A DNA stretch of 64,000 bases from Paulinella micropora (lineage: Eukaryota > Cercozoa > Imbricatea > Euglyphida > Paulinellidae): the NCBI GenBank assembly GCA_019918135.1, contig WBZZ01002985.1, positions 32,962-96,961 of the forward strand. Direction: 5' to 3'. The position numbers were made by a program, and so were the translations under genes. The notes under the pieces are model-generated. The model saw nothing but the letters and a program-made list of their open reading frames with translations, did no database searches and was not told the origin of the DNA. Position 1 is the stretch's first letter. Each line of letters starts with the position of its first letter. Below, piece by piece: positions 39,263 through 50,110 of this stretch.

Positions 39263-41380
39263 CTACATACACCCACACCTATGTACACTCCTATAGGTCC
39301 CGGCCGGGTGGCACCGGTGGCCTACAAAGCTTGGTGAACCACCACCCAGCCATTCGCCACCTAAAGGATCCCGGAGAGGGGGGGGTGACCACGCCCGGGG
39401 AGGGGGTGTCGGGGGGGGGGTGACCACGCCCGGGGAGGGGGTGTCGGGGGGGGGGGTGACCACGCCCGGGGAGGGGGTGTCGGGGGGGGGGTGACCACGC
39501 CCGGGGAGGGGGTGTCGGGGGGGGGGTGACCACGCCCGGGGAGGGGGTGTCGGGGGGGGGGTGACCACGCCCGGGGAGGGGGTGTCGGGGGGGGGTGACC
39601 ACGCCCGGGGAGGGGGTGTCGGGGGAGGGGGTGTCGGGGAAGGGGTGTCGGGGGAGATAGGAGGTGGAGGGGGGGGGAGAGGGACGGACCTGTGGCAGGA
39701 CTTGGGGTGCGGCGGCCTCGCCTGCACAAAGGCCAAGAATACGCCAGAAAGAAACAAGGCTTCGGCACATATTAGGAAATATATCAAGAAATAAAAGCCA
39801 AAAACATGGCAGGGTGGACCTGGCTCATCGAGCTTGCTCTCGACTGCTTCCTCGTTATTATTTCTTGATATGTTTTCCTCTTCGGGAGGGCGCAGGGTCA
39901 GCGTCCACGGCCGCGCGAGGTAGAGCTGGTAGCGCGTGGCGGTTGGCAGCCGAAAGCGCGCCTGGCTGGCGCAGTGGAAGCAGGCAATTGTGAACTCGGT
40001 CGCGCCCAGGGTCAGGCGCAGGCGGTTGCTGTGGTGCGGGACGACGGAGCCCTCCCGGGCGTGGCGGAAGGGACAGATGGCGGTGTTGGGCACTGTGTAC
40101 GCTGCAAGGTAGCCCCGCGGTTTCCAGACGACGTTCTGCAGCTGCGCGCCGGTGCCCAGGTAGAGCCGTGCGTGGCCAAGCAGGGCGTCCGTCATCTGCG
40201 CCTGGCGGTAGCGGCCGGGGCCGCCCAGGGTCAGGACGGCCCCGGGGCCACCAGCAGGCGCGCGGGCACAGCTCCCGCACGCGGCGCCCCAGGCGAGCAC
40301 TGACACTTTGCGCGGCCGGGGCGCGGCGCCGGCCATGCTGGCCTGGGGGGCCGGGGGCAACTGCGGGCGGGCGGCCACTGTGGCCGGTGGCCGGCCCGCG
40401 GGGTGTGCCCGGAAGAGCGCGGGGGCGTCGGCGTCGTGCCAGGCTGCCGGCCCCGCTTCGCCCACGCTGGCGCCCGCCACGAAGTCGTCGAGGTCGGCGT
40501 CGTCCAGGTCGTCGCACGAGCGGCACTGCAGTGCGGCGGCACCACCGCTGGGACAGACGACCGTGTAGCGCCGGAATGGCAGCAGGGGGCGGCCCGCGAA
40601 CACGGGCCGGTGGCAGCCGCGACCAAAGGGGCACACGGGGCGGTCACGCGCCGGCAGCTGGAAACAGCCCGCGCAGGGCTGGCGGCTCGCCTTGTCGCAC
40701 CAGGGAAAGCGCGACATGCCGCCACCCCGCTTGTAGATGGACAGGTCGACCACTGCCGAGGCGTCCACGTCGGACTCGGGGTACTCGCGCGCGAATTCCG
40801 CCGTGGCCCGGCACAGCAGCAGGCCCGCGTCCGCCCAGCCCAGCACCAGGCCCGGGAACACGAGGTGGTACGAGAGCTTGTCGTAACTGTGCCAGTCACG
40901 GCGGCGCTCGTCGCCCGGCACGGTCTTCCACCTGCCCACCCGGCCGTGCGACTGCAGCACGTGCACGGTGCAGACGGCCCGCGCCTGGGCCGGCGTGCGC
41001 CCGGCTGCAAGCAGGCGTTCGATAATCAGCCGCGCCAGCACCAAGATCAAGCGCTCGAGGAAGGCCAGGAACCGGTCGGGCGTCAGGGCGCCCTCCCGGC
41101 GCGCGTCCAGGTCGATCAGCAGCGGCGAGGGGTCCGCTATGACTTGCACTAGCGGGAAACGGTTCAGCTGGGCGGCAAAGTCGCTGCGGGCGAGCTTGCG
41201 CAGCAACACGGCCGCGAGCCGTTGTTCGGCGGCCGTCCAGTGCAGTTTGCCGCCCGACATGAGCGTGAAGTTGGCGCTGCCGGTGCGCGCACTGCCTGCC
41301 TCCACCAGCTTGCGCAGAGCCCGGGCCACGGCCTGCGCCTGAAGCCAGCCGCTGCTGCGGTCCGATATACTAGCGGCCAT
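39263..41380 (-). CDS. archaeo-eukaryotic primase, herpes UL52 / PrimPol-like
   Basis: Starts at ATG 41380. Catalytic signatures of the AEP family appear in order: LLIDLDAR (DxD metal site, near 41115), SYHLVFPG (SxH motif, near 40870), then VVDLSIYKRGGGMSRFP with a following WCDK (third acidic residue and the basic strand, near 40700-40755). A Cys cluster follows (CAGC ... CPFGRGC). The C-terminal zinc site is CPF-H ... CFHCAS (near 40060 and 39975), as in UL52 and PrimPol. The last ~200 residues of the open frame run through AT-rich sequence and a G/C array that gives PPPTPPPRAWSPPP repeats; the functional protein probably ends near 39860 and a stop may be hidden by a frame break. Confidence 0.8.
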   Translation of the reverse strand: MAASISDRSSGWLQAQAVARALRKLVEAGSARTGSANFTLMSGGKLHWTAAEQRLAAVLLRKLARSDFAAQLNRFPLVQVIADPSPLLIDLDARREGALTPDRFLAFLERLILVLARLIIERLLAAGRTPAQARAVCTVHVLQSHGRVGRWKTVPGDERRRDWHSYDKLSYHLVFPGLVLGWADAGLLLCRATAEFAREYPESDVDASAVVDLSIYKRGGGMSRFPWCDKASRQPCAGCFQLPARDRPVCPFGRGCHRPVFAGRPLLPFRRYTVVCPSGGAAALQCRSCDDLDDADLDDFVAGASVGEAGPAAWHDADAPALFRAHPAGRPPATVAARPQLPPAPQASMAGAAPRPRKVSVLAWGAACGSCARAPAGGPGAVLTLGGPGRYRQAQMTDALLGHARLYLGTGAQLQNVVWKPRGYLAAYTVPNTAICPFRHAREGSVVPHHSNRLRLTLGATEFTIACFHCASQARFRLPTATRYQLYLARPWTLTLRPPEEENISRNNNEEAVESKLDEPGPPCHVFGFYFLIYFLICAEALFLSGVFLAFVQARPPHPKSCHRSVPLPPPPPPISPDTPSPTPPPPTPPPRAWSPPPDTPSPGVVTPPPTPPPRAWSPPPRHPLPGRGHPPPDTPSPGVVTPPPDTPSPGVVTPPPTPPPRAWSPPPLRDPLGGEWLGGGSPSFVGHRCHPAGTYRSVHRCGCM
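39365..39660. repeat. ~34-bp G-rich tandem array inside the primase open frame
   Basis: About eight units of GGGGTGACCACGCCCGGGGA plus GGGGGTGTCGGG, differing in G-run length by one or two bases. Because unit length varies, the encoded Pro-rich peptide changes frame from unit to unit; this looks like a non-coding array. Confidence 0.85.
39775..39878. terminator. inverted repeat, ~20-bp arms, 63-base loop
   Basis: GGAAATATATCAAGAAATAA at 39775-39794 pairs with TTATTTCTTGATATGTTTTCC at 39858-39878; 14 bases pair without a gap. AT-rich in a GC-rich setting and just after the last recognisable primase motif, so a 3'-end hairpin of the kind used by several giant viruses is plausible. Confidence 0.5.
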
Positions 41381-41430
41381 GAGAATGATTCTCGCGAAAA
41401 CTTTTCTTTACCAATAAATAAGCGAGAGAG
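41381..41430 (-). promoter_or_regulatory. AT-rich promoter of the primase gene
   Basis: On the coding strand CTTATTTATTGGTAAAGAAAA lies 20-45 bases before the ATG, one of the few TATA-like stretches in the window. Confidence 0.45.
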
Positions 41431-41699
41431 AAAGCGAGAAAGACTTCAAATGCCAAGCCTGATTTTTTGGTGGGCCCGGAGGAGGGGAAGGGAGGGGACA
41501 GAACATGCCCAAAAAAGGGAGAGTGCACAAATTCCCCTTTTCCTCCGGCGGCGGGTGGCGCTCGGGTGTGTCGCCTGCCACCCAAAAAAGCACGGAGGCG
41601 GGGGGCATTGTCTTTCCCCCCCCCCAAATCTAACAGGGTCGTGAGAGAGGGGCGTTTAGGGGCCCTTCCCCCCGCGCGCGCAGCCCCTAGCGGCAGCGC
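41431..41699. other. spacer between primase and giant glycoprotein genes
   Basis: Pyrimidine/purine tracts and GTGGGCCCGG; short ORFs only. No gene supported. Confidence 0.4.
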
Positions 41700-44600
41700 C
41701 TAGCGGCCCTGCCAGGCCGCGGCGTCGCGCCGGGCGCGGACCACGTACGACAGAGCCAGGGCCAGCCAGCACACCAGCACGAGCAGCCCGTGCGTGCCGA
41801 GAACAGCCGCCCACCACACTCGCTGGCGGCGGTCGTCGTAGCACCCACCGCATGGCCGCGGCGAGCGGCGGGGCTGCGCGGCGCCGGCCCGGGCGCCGCG
41901 GTGGCCGAGCAGTGACTGGCGGTCCCGGCCGTCGTCCGGCCGCGGGTGTCCGCCCAGGTCCACGGCCCAGAGCACGACCCACGCCATGGCCGACGCCGTG
42001 AGCCCCACCGTGAGGCCCAGCAGCAGCCCCCCCTGCCACTGCTGCGGGCCGCGGAAGCCAAACAAGAAGAGGGAGCCGGTGCGCGCGGTGTCGGGCCACG
42101 CGTCCGGCGCGGCGGGCAGCGGCGGCAGCACGTAGAAGCACTCGTCGCGGCTCAGATTGAACAGCAAGGCCAGGTCCCCCGGCTCCAGCCCCGGTGGCAG
42201 CGAGTAGTACAGGTCCAGCAGGTGCTGCAGCCGCTGCAGCTCATTGTGCATGGCCCGCGTCGTGTTGTCCATGGCCGCGCGCAGCGCGCTCTGCAGCTGC
42301 GGCAGCTTGTCCGCCAGCTCCAGGCCCTCGCGGTACAGGTCGCTGAGCTCGCCCTGCAGCAGGCGCAGGGCGCTCTGGCGCCGGATGAGTTCGGCGGACC
42401 GGTTGGCGGCCTGGGCGATCAACACTGCGTACTCGTCGCCCCAGTCGTCGGCGCGGTCAATGATCCGCTGCGCCGAGAGGTTGGCGGCCAGCTGCACGCC
42501 CGACAGGTACGTGCGCGCCCGCTGGACCGACACGTCCGCCAGGCTGTAGGCCTGCAGCGAGTCGCGCGCGGCCGCGTCGAGCTCCGCGGGGTCGATGAGC
42601 CCCGCCGTGTTGCCGGGCCCGGTGGGGAAGGTCGAGAGCCGGGACAGCGACTCGCCCAGCAGGCGGTACAGGTCGGCCAGCTCGGACTGCTGCTCGACCC
42701 GGATCGTTCGCGCGTTGTCGCGCGCCTGCTGCAGCGACAGGGGGACGGCGCTGGGGGCCAGCGCCAGCCCGCCTGCGCACCGCACCTCGTAGTCCGGGCA
42801 CGCGAGCCACAGGCCGCCCGCGCCCCCGGGCACGGCGCAGGCCGACAGGTCCACCTCGTACGTCTGGTACGGCGCGACGTCGGCCAGCGGCACGGCGGCG
42901 GGCGCGCAGCCCTCGACCCGGACCGACAGGGCGCAGGCGCGCGCGGCCGGGGGCTCCCGCTCGTAGGCGAGCCGGGCCAGCGACTGCGAGCCCCCGGGCC
43001 GGGCCACCAGGTCGAAGGTGTCAGGGCAGACGTAGTGCGGGTCCCGCTCGCGCGGCGGCGCGTCTGCCGCCGTGGCGTTGGCCGCCGCCCACCGCACGCG
43101 GCGGCGCACCGTCAGCTCCAGCTCCCACTCGCGCGGGTACAGGCGCACCGAGTCGGTCTCGGCCGACCAGTGCAAGAAGTAGTGCTGCAGGATCAGGCAC
43201 CAGCCGCCCGCCTGCGCCGTGGCCGTGCGGCGGCAGCGCCGGTCCAGCTGCCGGAGGTCGAGCCCGCGCGTGGCCGGCGGGACCAGCGACTCGCGCCACT
43301 GCCGGGCCGCCAGCGCCTCGGGCGGCAGGGCCTGCGCGGCCCGCAGCGCCTCCAGCAGCTCGGCGGCGCTCTTGGACGGGGGGACAGCGAGCTCGGCGGC
43401 GAAGTGGCCGGCGGACACGACGGCCTCGCGCGGGTCGAACTTGCCCTGCGCGAAGGGGTTGCGGCGCGAGTCCAGCAGCCGGGCCGCGCCGTCGCGCCGC
43501 AGCGGCAGGCGCACCAGCGCCCCCCACTGGCCGAGGTACTCGGCGCGCTGCGGCGGCGGGAGAGCCGCAAACCAGTCGTCGCCCAGCGCCAGCCACTGGG
43601 CGGCGCGGCCCGTGCCGCCCCCCGCGCCCTCGGCCCCGGCCGGCACGGGCTGGAACAGGTACAGCGGCGTGCCGGCGCGGGCGCGGAAGGCCCGCGACAC
43701 CGTCAGCAGGCGCGTGGGCACGTCGACGACGTACGGCGTCAGCCCCGGCGCGTCGCTGTACGCCGTGCCGAACGGGTGCGTCGCGTTCGCCTCCGCTGCC
43801 CCTCCGGAGGCGGCGGCGGCGCCGCTCGTGTCGCGGTACTCGGTCACGAGGCCGGTCGCCGGGTCGACCCGCGTGGCGCGGAACGGGCACGGCGTGTCCA
43901 GGCAGCGCGGGTAGCAGAGGAAGTACTGCTGCGCGCCCAGCAGCAGGCCGTGCGGGTCGTGCCAGGCGACGCCCAGCACCTCGTCGCCCGCCACCGCCGC
44001 GCTCGCGCGCTCGCGCCGGTCGCCCAGCAGCCACACCTCGGACAGGTCCGGGGACACCATCACGGCCGTGGCCACGTCCTCCAGCATCTGCAGCCGCACC
44101 GTGGCGTTGGCGTCCGGCGCCACGCCGGCGCCGTTGAGCGTGACCGAGTCCCGCTGGCCCCGCACGCCGAAGCGGCGCTCCTGGCGGCCGCGCCGCGTCT
44201 CGGTCGCCGTCGGCGTCGGCAGCCGGCCCTGCGCGATCTGGCGCAGCTTGGTGCCCTGCCGCACGAGCCGCGGGGTCACGGCCAGCACCTCCTCCCACAG
44301 CTGCAGCGCGGGGTGGCGCGTCTCGGCCAGCTCGTCCGCGGCGGGCCCGTCGGTGCCGGCCAACCAGCCGGCCAGGCCCGCCGTCGCGTTCGGGTCCCGG
44401 TTCGCCAGGCGCAGGGCCCCGAGCGCCGACCCGCCGCCGGCGCCGGCCCACACGCGGTAGCCCCCGGGCGTCACCAGGCACACGTCGCGCCCGAGCAGGG
44501 CCGTCGTGACCTCGCCGAAGCTGCTGTTGGGCGGCAGCCCCGCGCGGACGCGCTCCAGGAACGGCCACGTCAGGTGCCGCGCCAGCCGGCCCGACCGCCG

Positions 44601-46933
44601 CTCTACCCACAGGCCCAGCACGTCCGCGCCCCCCGCCACCGCCCCCGCGCCGGCGCCGGCCCCGGCCACGGTGCACGCGTGGTCCAGCGCCGCGGCCAGC
44701 CCGGCGGCGTCCGGCACGCCGGCCAGGCGCCACGCGGCCTCGGCCACCGGCGCCCGGCCGCAGTAGCCCTCCGCCAGCCAGCCCCAGGAGCCGCGGCCGC
44801 CCGCCCGCGCGCGCTCCTGCCCGCCGTCGCAGAAGAGCGTGCGCAGCCCGCGCTGCACGGCGCCCAGCCCCCACCACACGTCGTCGCCGGCCGCCGGGCA
44901 CGTGTACCAGCCCCCCTCCCCGGGGGGGACAGAAAGGGGCCCTGGCCCTGGGCCTGCACCGGCAGGCGCGCCGAGGCGTTGCCGGCGCTCGCGTTCACGC
45001 CGAACGCGCCCGCGAAGGCCGCGGCGTGCAGGGCCACCCACTGCTGCCGCAGCGCATCGTCGTCCGTCCGCTCGCGGGTGTGCACCAGGGCGCAGGCGCA
45101 CGTCTGGTTGCCGCAGCCGTCGGGCCCGAACAGCAGCGCCAGGTGCAGCACCGAGTCGTAGCTGTACTGCGCCAGCGACAGCTGCACCGAGTTGCACGTT
45201 AGCGCCAGCGTGTGGCGCTCCAGGAACGCGCCCGCGGGGGCGCCCGGGCAGCCCGCCCCGCCGTCGCCGGCGACCCGCAGCAGCGACCACGAGGGCCCCT
45301 CGGCGCCGAACCAGCGCGTCGCGCCCGTGGCCGGGTCCACCAGGTCCAGGGCGGCCGCCCCCGCGTCCAGCACCAGGGGCCACCAGCCCTGGCGGTGCGA
45401 CTCGGCGAGGCCGGCGAACAGCGTGCGCACCAGCGACGCCTTGGTCTCGGCGCGCGTGTGGATCAGCTCCAGCATGCGCGACAGGCTGCCCCACACCGAG
45501 CTCGCGCCCACCGCCTTCTCCAGCAGCGACAGCATGTACAGGCGGTTGCGGTCCGTCAGCAGCTCCACGCCGAGCGCCAGCGGCTGCAGGAGCTCGGCGA
45601 ACTCGGCCGCCTGGGCCGCCGACGACGACACGAGCTGCAGCACCTGGGCCGCCGCCCCGGAGCTGCGCGCCACCAGTTCCTGCTCCTCGCCCAGCGACTC
45701 GACGTAGAAAGCCGACATGGCGGCCAGCGCGTCCTCGAGCTCGTTGGTGCTGTTGCTGACCCTGTCCAGCAGCGCCGCGATCTGCCTGGACGCGTTCTGC
45801 GCCGCCGCCCCCGCCGCCTCGTACGCGTTCAGCGCCGTCGTCCACTGCGCCCAGAAGTCGTTGCCCGCGCGGAACGCGTCCAGCTGGCGCGTGTACGCGT
45901 TGCGCAAGAACAACAGCTCCGTCGTGTACGCGCTCGCCAGCTTCAGGTCCAGGTTGTACTTGACGTTCTGTAGCTCCTGCTTCGCGCACTCGGCCAGGTC
46001 CAGGCAGTTGCTGCTCACGGCCGTGACGGTCTGGGCCAGGCAGTTGCTCTGCACCTGCACGTACTCGGCGTCCAGCGCGGCCAGGTCGTCCGCGCCCAGC
46101 TCCGTGCCGTTCAGCCGCGCGAGGGCGCGCAACGAGCTCTCCTTCAGGGACTTCCAGTCGTGGGCAAATCCCTGGCACACGGCCTTGACCTGCTCGAGCG
46201 CGTCTTGGCCCAGCAGGGCCTGCGCCAGGCGCCGGCGGTGGCTCCGCCGCCGCCCCGCCCCGCCCGTGCCGCCCGTCGAGCCGCCGGCGCCGCCCGTTGC
46301 GTTCGACACGACGGCGTTCCAGTGCTCGCTCTCGTTCTGGAACAGGTCGTCGGCCCGCGCCACGGTGGCCGCCGCGCCGCTCGCGTTGCGCACAAACGGC
46401 GGCACGGGCGGCGGGGCCTCGGTCAGCCCCGCCGCGCCGGCCCCCGGCGGGACGACCGGCTGTTCGGCGCCCAGGGGCTGCCGCGCATCGCCCAGAAAGT
46501 CCGCCACGCTGCGCGCCAGCAGGCCGGACCCAAAGTCGTCGGTCAGCGACACCACGGCCGACACCTGCTTGGTCCACGAGGGCGTGAAGCCCAGCAGCTC
46601 GGCCGTGCCGTACTCCACGTACGGGTGGGGCACGGCCAGCTCAAAGCCCAGCGTCGCGTTGTGGGCCACGGATTCGTACGTCACGTACACGTGGCACACC
46701 ACCGCCCGGCAGCCCTGCGACCGCACCAGGACCCGGACCTCCTCCAGCGCTGCGTCCGGCGACGGGGCCGCGGACGCGACGACCGACTGCACCTGGTACC
46801 CGAGCGACTCGGGCGGCGGCCCCTCCGCCGCCACGACCCCCAGCGCCCACCCCCACCACAGGCACCACCACCGGCACCACCACCACCACCGCCCGCGCGG
46901 CCGTTCACGCGTGCTGGCGGCCGCCGTCGTCAT
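41700..46933 (-). CDS. giant glycoprotein-like membrane protein (one frame break)
   Basis: About 1,744 residues from ATG 46933. A Trp-rich signal peptide (RWWWWCRWWCLWWGW) is followed by a ~250-residue domain, then a polybasic stretch RRRSHRRR and a long helical region with Cys pairs. A large mixed ectodomain with many NxS/T sites comes next, then a coiled-coil block (about 42240-42720, e.g. SALRLLQGELSDLYREGLEL), and finally two hydrophobic segments near the C-terminus (GLLLGLTVGLTASAMAWVVL; LLVLVCWLALALSYVV). The frame changes at a G7 run (44922-44928) and total length is one base short of a multiple of three, so one missing base is the likely cause. The layout of signal, basic cleavage-like site, helices and C-terminal anchor fits a virion surface protein. 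A fusion role is speculation. Confidence 0.75.
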
Positions 46934-47269
46934 GACGCGAACGGGTCGCTAAGCTTGCTTTTGGGGGGGGGGGGGGGGAAGGAGGCCGGGGGCGGGCCCG
47001 GCTCCCCTGGGGCGGGCGCCCGGCGGAACGGTCCCCCCCTCCCCGGGGGCCGTCGGGCGGCCGCCCAGGGAAGGAAGGAGGGGGCCCACTGCCCTCTTCC
47101 CCGCCCTCCCCCCCTCCGCTCCCCGCCCCTCCTGCCCCGTCATTTGCTTGGGGTGGTGTCTCCCTCCTAAAGCAGTCTGTGCGTGTGCAGTCGTTTGCTG
47201 TCGCAGCACCGCCGTGAACCGTCCCCTAGCCAGCCCCTGGACTGTCCAATCGAGCCGTCCCCGCCCGCG
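46934..47269. repeat. promoter region of LRR gene 1, duplicated before LRR gene 2
   Basis: GGCCGTCGGGCGGCCGCC and the G/C tracts after it, a CTAAAGC(A/G)G element (about 47167) and the leader up to the ATG are repeated at about 50156-50362. The conserved CTCCTAAAGCAG / TGCCTAAAGCGG may be a core promoter part. Confidence 0.6.
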
Positions 47270-49601
47270 ATGGCACAGCCCTCCAGGTCCCCTTGTGCGC
47301 TGCCCCCCCCCCTCGCCCGCGCCGCACCGCGCACTGGTTGTGTCTTGCAGGCGTGGCGGCCAAGCGCCGCCCTGCCAGGCCGGCGTCTTGGGGCCGCGGC
47401 TCGCGCCCTTTCTGCGCTGGACAGCCGACACGCTCGGCCTCGCCTGCACGTCCGAGGCCTATTACCACCAAGCGGTCAAGGCCCCGGGCTTCTGGCGCAA
47501 CTGCACGCTCCCCGAGCTCGACTTTCGCCTCGCCTCACACCGACGCCTCTTCGAGCTCCTGGGCCCAACCTGGCGGAGGGCGCGCGTAACCTGCGAACAC
47601 GTCTGGCTGCTCGCGGACACGCGCGCGGACCCACCCTTTGGGCGGCAGAACTTGCATGGCCTGGTCGTCCAGCACCTGTCCCTGGTAGATGAGGACAGCC
47701 AGGGCGACTGCGCCGTCACGGCGGCCACGCTCCTGCAGCTGCCGGAGCTCTTCCCGCAACTTCGACGACTGGACCTCCCGCGCCTGGCCCCGGGCGTGGC
47801 AGAAGAGGACTGGCTACGTTGCGTGACCTCGCTCCAAGACCTGGTCAGCCTGGACTTCGCGGGCTTCACCGACACACGCTTGGCTGCGCTAGTGAACAGG
47901 AAGCGTAACTTCCAGCGGCTGGGCTTCCAGCACTCCGGCATTACCAGCAACGGGCTGCTGGGTTCGCTGCCCGGCGTGGAAGGCCTCTTGGAGCTGGACC
48001 TAACCGCCTGCGGTCAGGCGCGGGCGGAGGACGAGGACGAGGACCCGCCCTGGCTCCAGCACGCGGGCAATCCCGGCCGCTGGGGCCACCGATTGCGCGT
48101 GCTGAACGTGTCGGCCTGGCCAGAAGATCGGCAGATAACTGAAGAGTACCTAGAGCGCATAGCGCTGTTGCCCAATCTCGAGGAACTAGACCTCTCTGGC
48201 AGTATCTACGATGAGAACGTGTTTGATACCTTGAGGTGGCAGTGGGACCACGGGGGCAGGTTCCGGCGGCTCAGGAAACTAGACGTCGCCGGGGACGCAG
48301 AAATCAGCACGGAACAGTTCGATTTTCTGCAGCGGCCGAACACCCCTGCCCAAGAGCCCGACCCGCTCCAAGAGCTCAACCTGGGGAAGGGCTGGGGGGT
48401 AGAGGTGGACGCCCAGGGAGAGCCTTTGCCCGCCCAAGACGACAGCAGCCTCACGGGCGCCTGCCTGAGGTTTGTCTCGGGGCTCGCCCAGCTCCGAACA
48501 CTGAAGATGGACCTGGATATCCTAAGCCAAGAGCTACGCAACCTGTCGACGCTGACCAGCCTGCGCACGCTTGTGCTCAACGTCTCCCAGCCCACCTCTA
48601 TTACCGACAAGGGGCTGGCCGCCCTAGCTGGCCTCGTAGCACTGGAGGAGCTGACTCTGTGCTGGGCTCAGGATATCAAGGGCGCAGAGCTAGCCAGCCT
48701 GCGGCCACTGGCGCGGCTGCGCAAGCTAGTCCTCCGGGGCTGCGGCCTGACGGACGAGGGGCTTGCGGCTCTGCCGCCCCTGGGCAGCCTGCGGCACTTG
48801 GACCTGACGGAGTGTCTCGACCTCAGGGCAGACCTGAAGGTGCTGTCCGGCCTGGTCGGACTGCGGGAGCTGCACCTCGGCCGCTGCACTAACCTCACCG
48901 ACGCGGGGCTCGCCTCGCTGGGGCCCTACTGCAACCTGCGGGTGCTGAGCCTGTACGGCTGTAGCCAGCTCACCGGTACAGAGCTACCTTGCCTGCGCTC
49001 GCTAGTGGAGCTAAACCTGGAGGAGTGCACTGGCCTCACTGACGGGGGGCTAGACCGCCTGGGCCCGCTGCCCGGCCTACGGCAGCTGAGGCTGGGCGGC
49101 CAGGCCAGCCCGGCAAACTTCACGGCGGCCGGTATCAGGGCGCTCTGGCCCAGGCTGCCCGGCCTCGAGGAGCTACACTTCTACGCCGCGCCCGTCCCGG
49201 CCGGGGCTCTCGGCCTCGTTGAGGGCGGGGCGCTGGAGACGTTGCCCCGGTGCGCCCGGCTCGAGAAGCTGGCAGTGAGCCTGCCAACGGTGGCCGGGGC
49301 GCTGCCGCACCTTACACTCCCCTCCGGCCTGCAGGAGCTGGAGGTGCGGGGGCTGCAGACTATGTCCAACCCCGGATTTGCGCAACTAGTGGAGCTGCTG
49401 CAACCGTTGGAACGATTCAGAGTACTGAAGCTACAAAGCGTGGACGAGCGGCACCTCGGCAGCCTCACCTATGCCTGGCTCCGGTCGACGCCCGTGTCTC
49501 TTCCAAGGCTACGGCGCTTGGAGCTCAGTAGGTCACTAGTATTCGTAGTCAACCCACAGGCCCGGGAAGAGGAGCAATACGAGTGGCTCAGGCTGCTGTA
49601 A
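47270..49601 (+). CDS. LRR / F-box-like protein 1 (probable spliced gene)
   Basis: 755 residues if 47287-47350 is removed as an intron; the length is then an exact multiple of three. ATG 47270 gives MAQPSR, as in LRR gene 2 (MTQPSR), but this frame runs out unless the 64-base segment is skipped, and the downstream frame has no ATG of its own. After a short N-terminus comes an F-box-like helical segment (LACTSEAYYHQAVKAPGFW), then about 20 leucine-rich repeats of the cysteine-containing/AMN1 type (LTDAGLASLGPYCNLRVLSL, LVELNLEECTGLTDGGL). By family this would be an SCF substrate receptor. Same strand and order as its paralogue 3 kb away, with promoter region also duplicated. Confidence 0.75.
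47287..47350 (+). other. candidate spliceosomal intron in LRR gene 1 (64 bases)
   Basis: Begins GTCCCCTTGTGC, ends TGGTTGTGTCTTGCAG, with a pyrimidine-rich middle. Splicing joins frame 2 to frame 3 and gives the same exon junction (AG|GCG) as in LRR gene 2. A single missing base would shift the frame the wrong way, though two missing bases in the C10 run would also work. Confidence 0.5.
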
Positions 49602-49817
49602 AAAGCTAGGTCTCTTACGGACATCCCCGTGGGGCCGGGCCGTCCGGGACACCGCACCGTCGTGCTGGCACCGCCGACGAGTGCCAGCGGGACCCGGCGG
49701 GGACCCGGCGGAGCCCCGGTGAGGGGTGCCCTACCGAGAGCTGAGTAGGAGGTACACCAAAGCGGGACCAGAAGTTTAAAATTTTACTCGCCTGGAAAAA
49801 AAGCTTAGGCACTAGGC
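49602..49817. other. 3' spacer of LRR gene 1
   Basis: Contains a CGGCGGGGACCCGGCGGAG repeat and AAGTTTAAAATTTTACTCG (about 49770), an AT-rich patch shared in position with the poly(A) region of LRR gene 2. No gene. Confidence 0.4.
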
Positions 49818-50110
49818 TCAGAGTCCCTGCCGCCCGCGAGCCGACGTCCGGGAGCCCCCGGGGCTGGTCAGGACCGGTAGGTCAGGGACGAGGCCAGCGC
49901 CCGCCACAGCCACTTGGAGGCCAGGGCCGGGGAGTACGGGGTCACGGTACCGCGCGTAGTCCGGAGCGCCGGACCGGTTGGTGGGCAAGAACACTGTGGC
50001 CTGGTACCCGGTACCCGTGCCCAGCGCTAGCCGGGCCGCAGGCTTAGCGTCGTCGTGCTGGGCCTTGTGGCGCTTGGGGTCGGGCCTGGGGAGCAGGGGG
50101 TTGTGGTCCA
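49818..50110 (-). pseudogene. internally deleted copy of the 629-aa gene
   Basis: Retains the first ~65 codons and the last ~15 codons of the gene at 52821-54710 and lacks about 1.65 kb between them. The join is at AGCGCCCGCCACAGCCAC, where CAGGGCCCGCCAC (near 52848) and CAGCGCCCGCAACAGCCAC (near 54491) of the intact gene meet, consistent with recombination at a short direct repeat. The ATG is replaced by CTG (50108-50110). No function expected. Confidence 0.8.
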
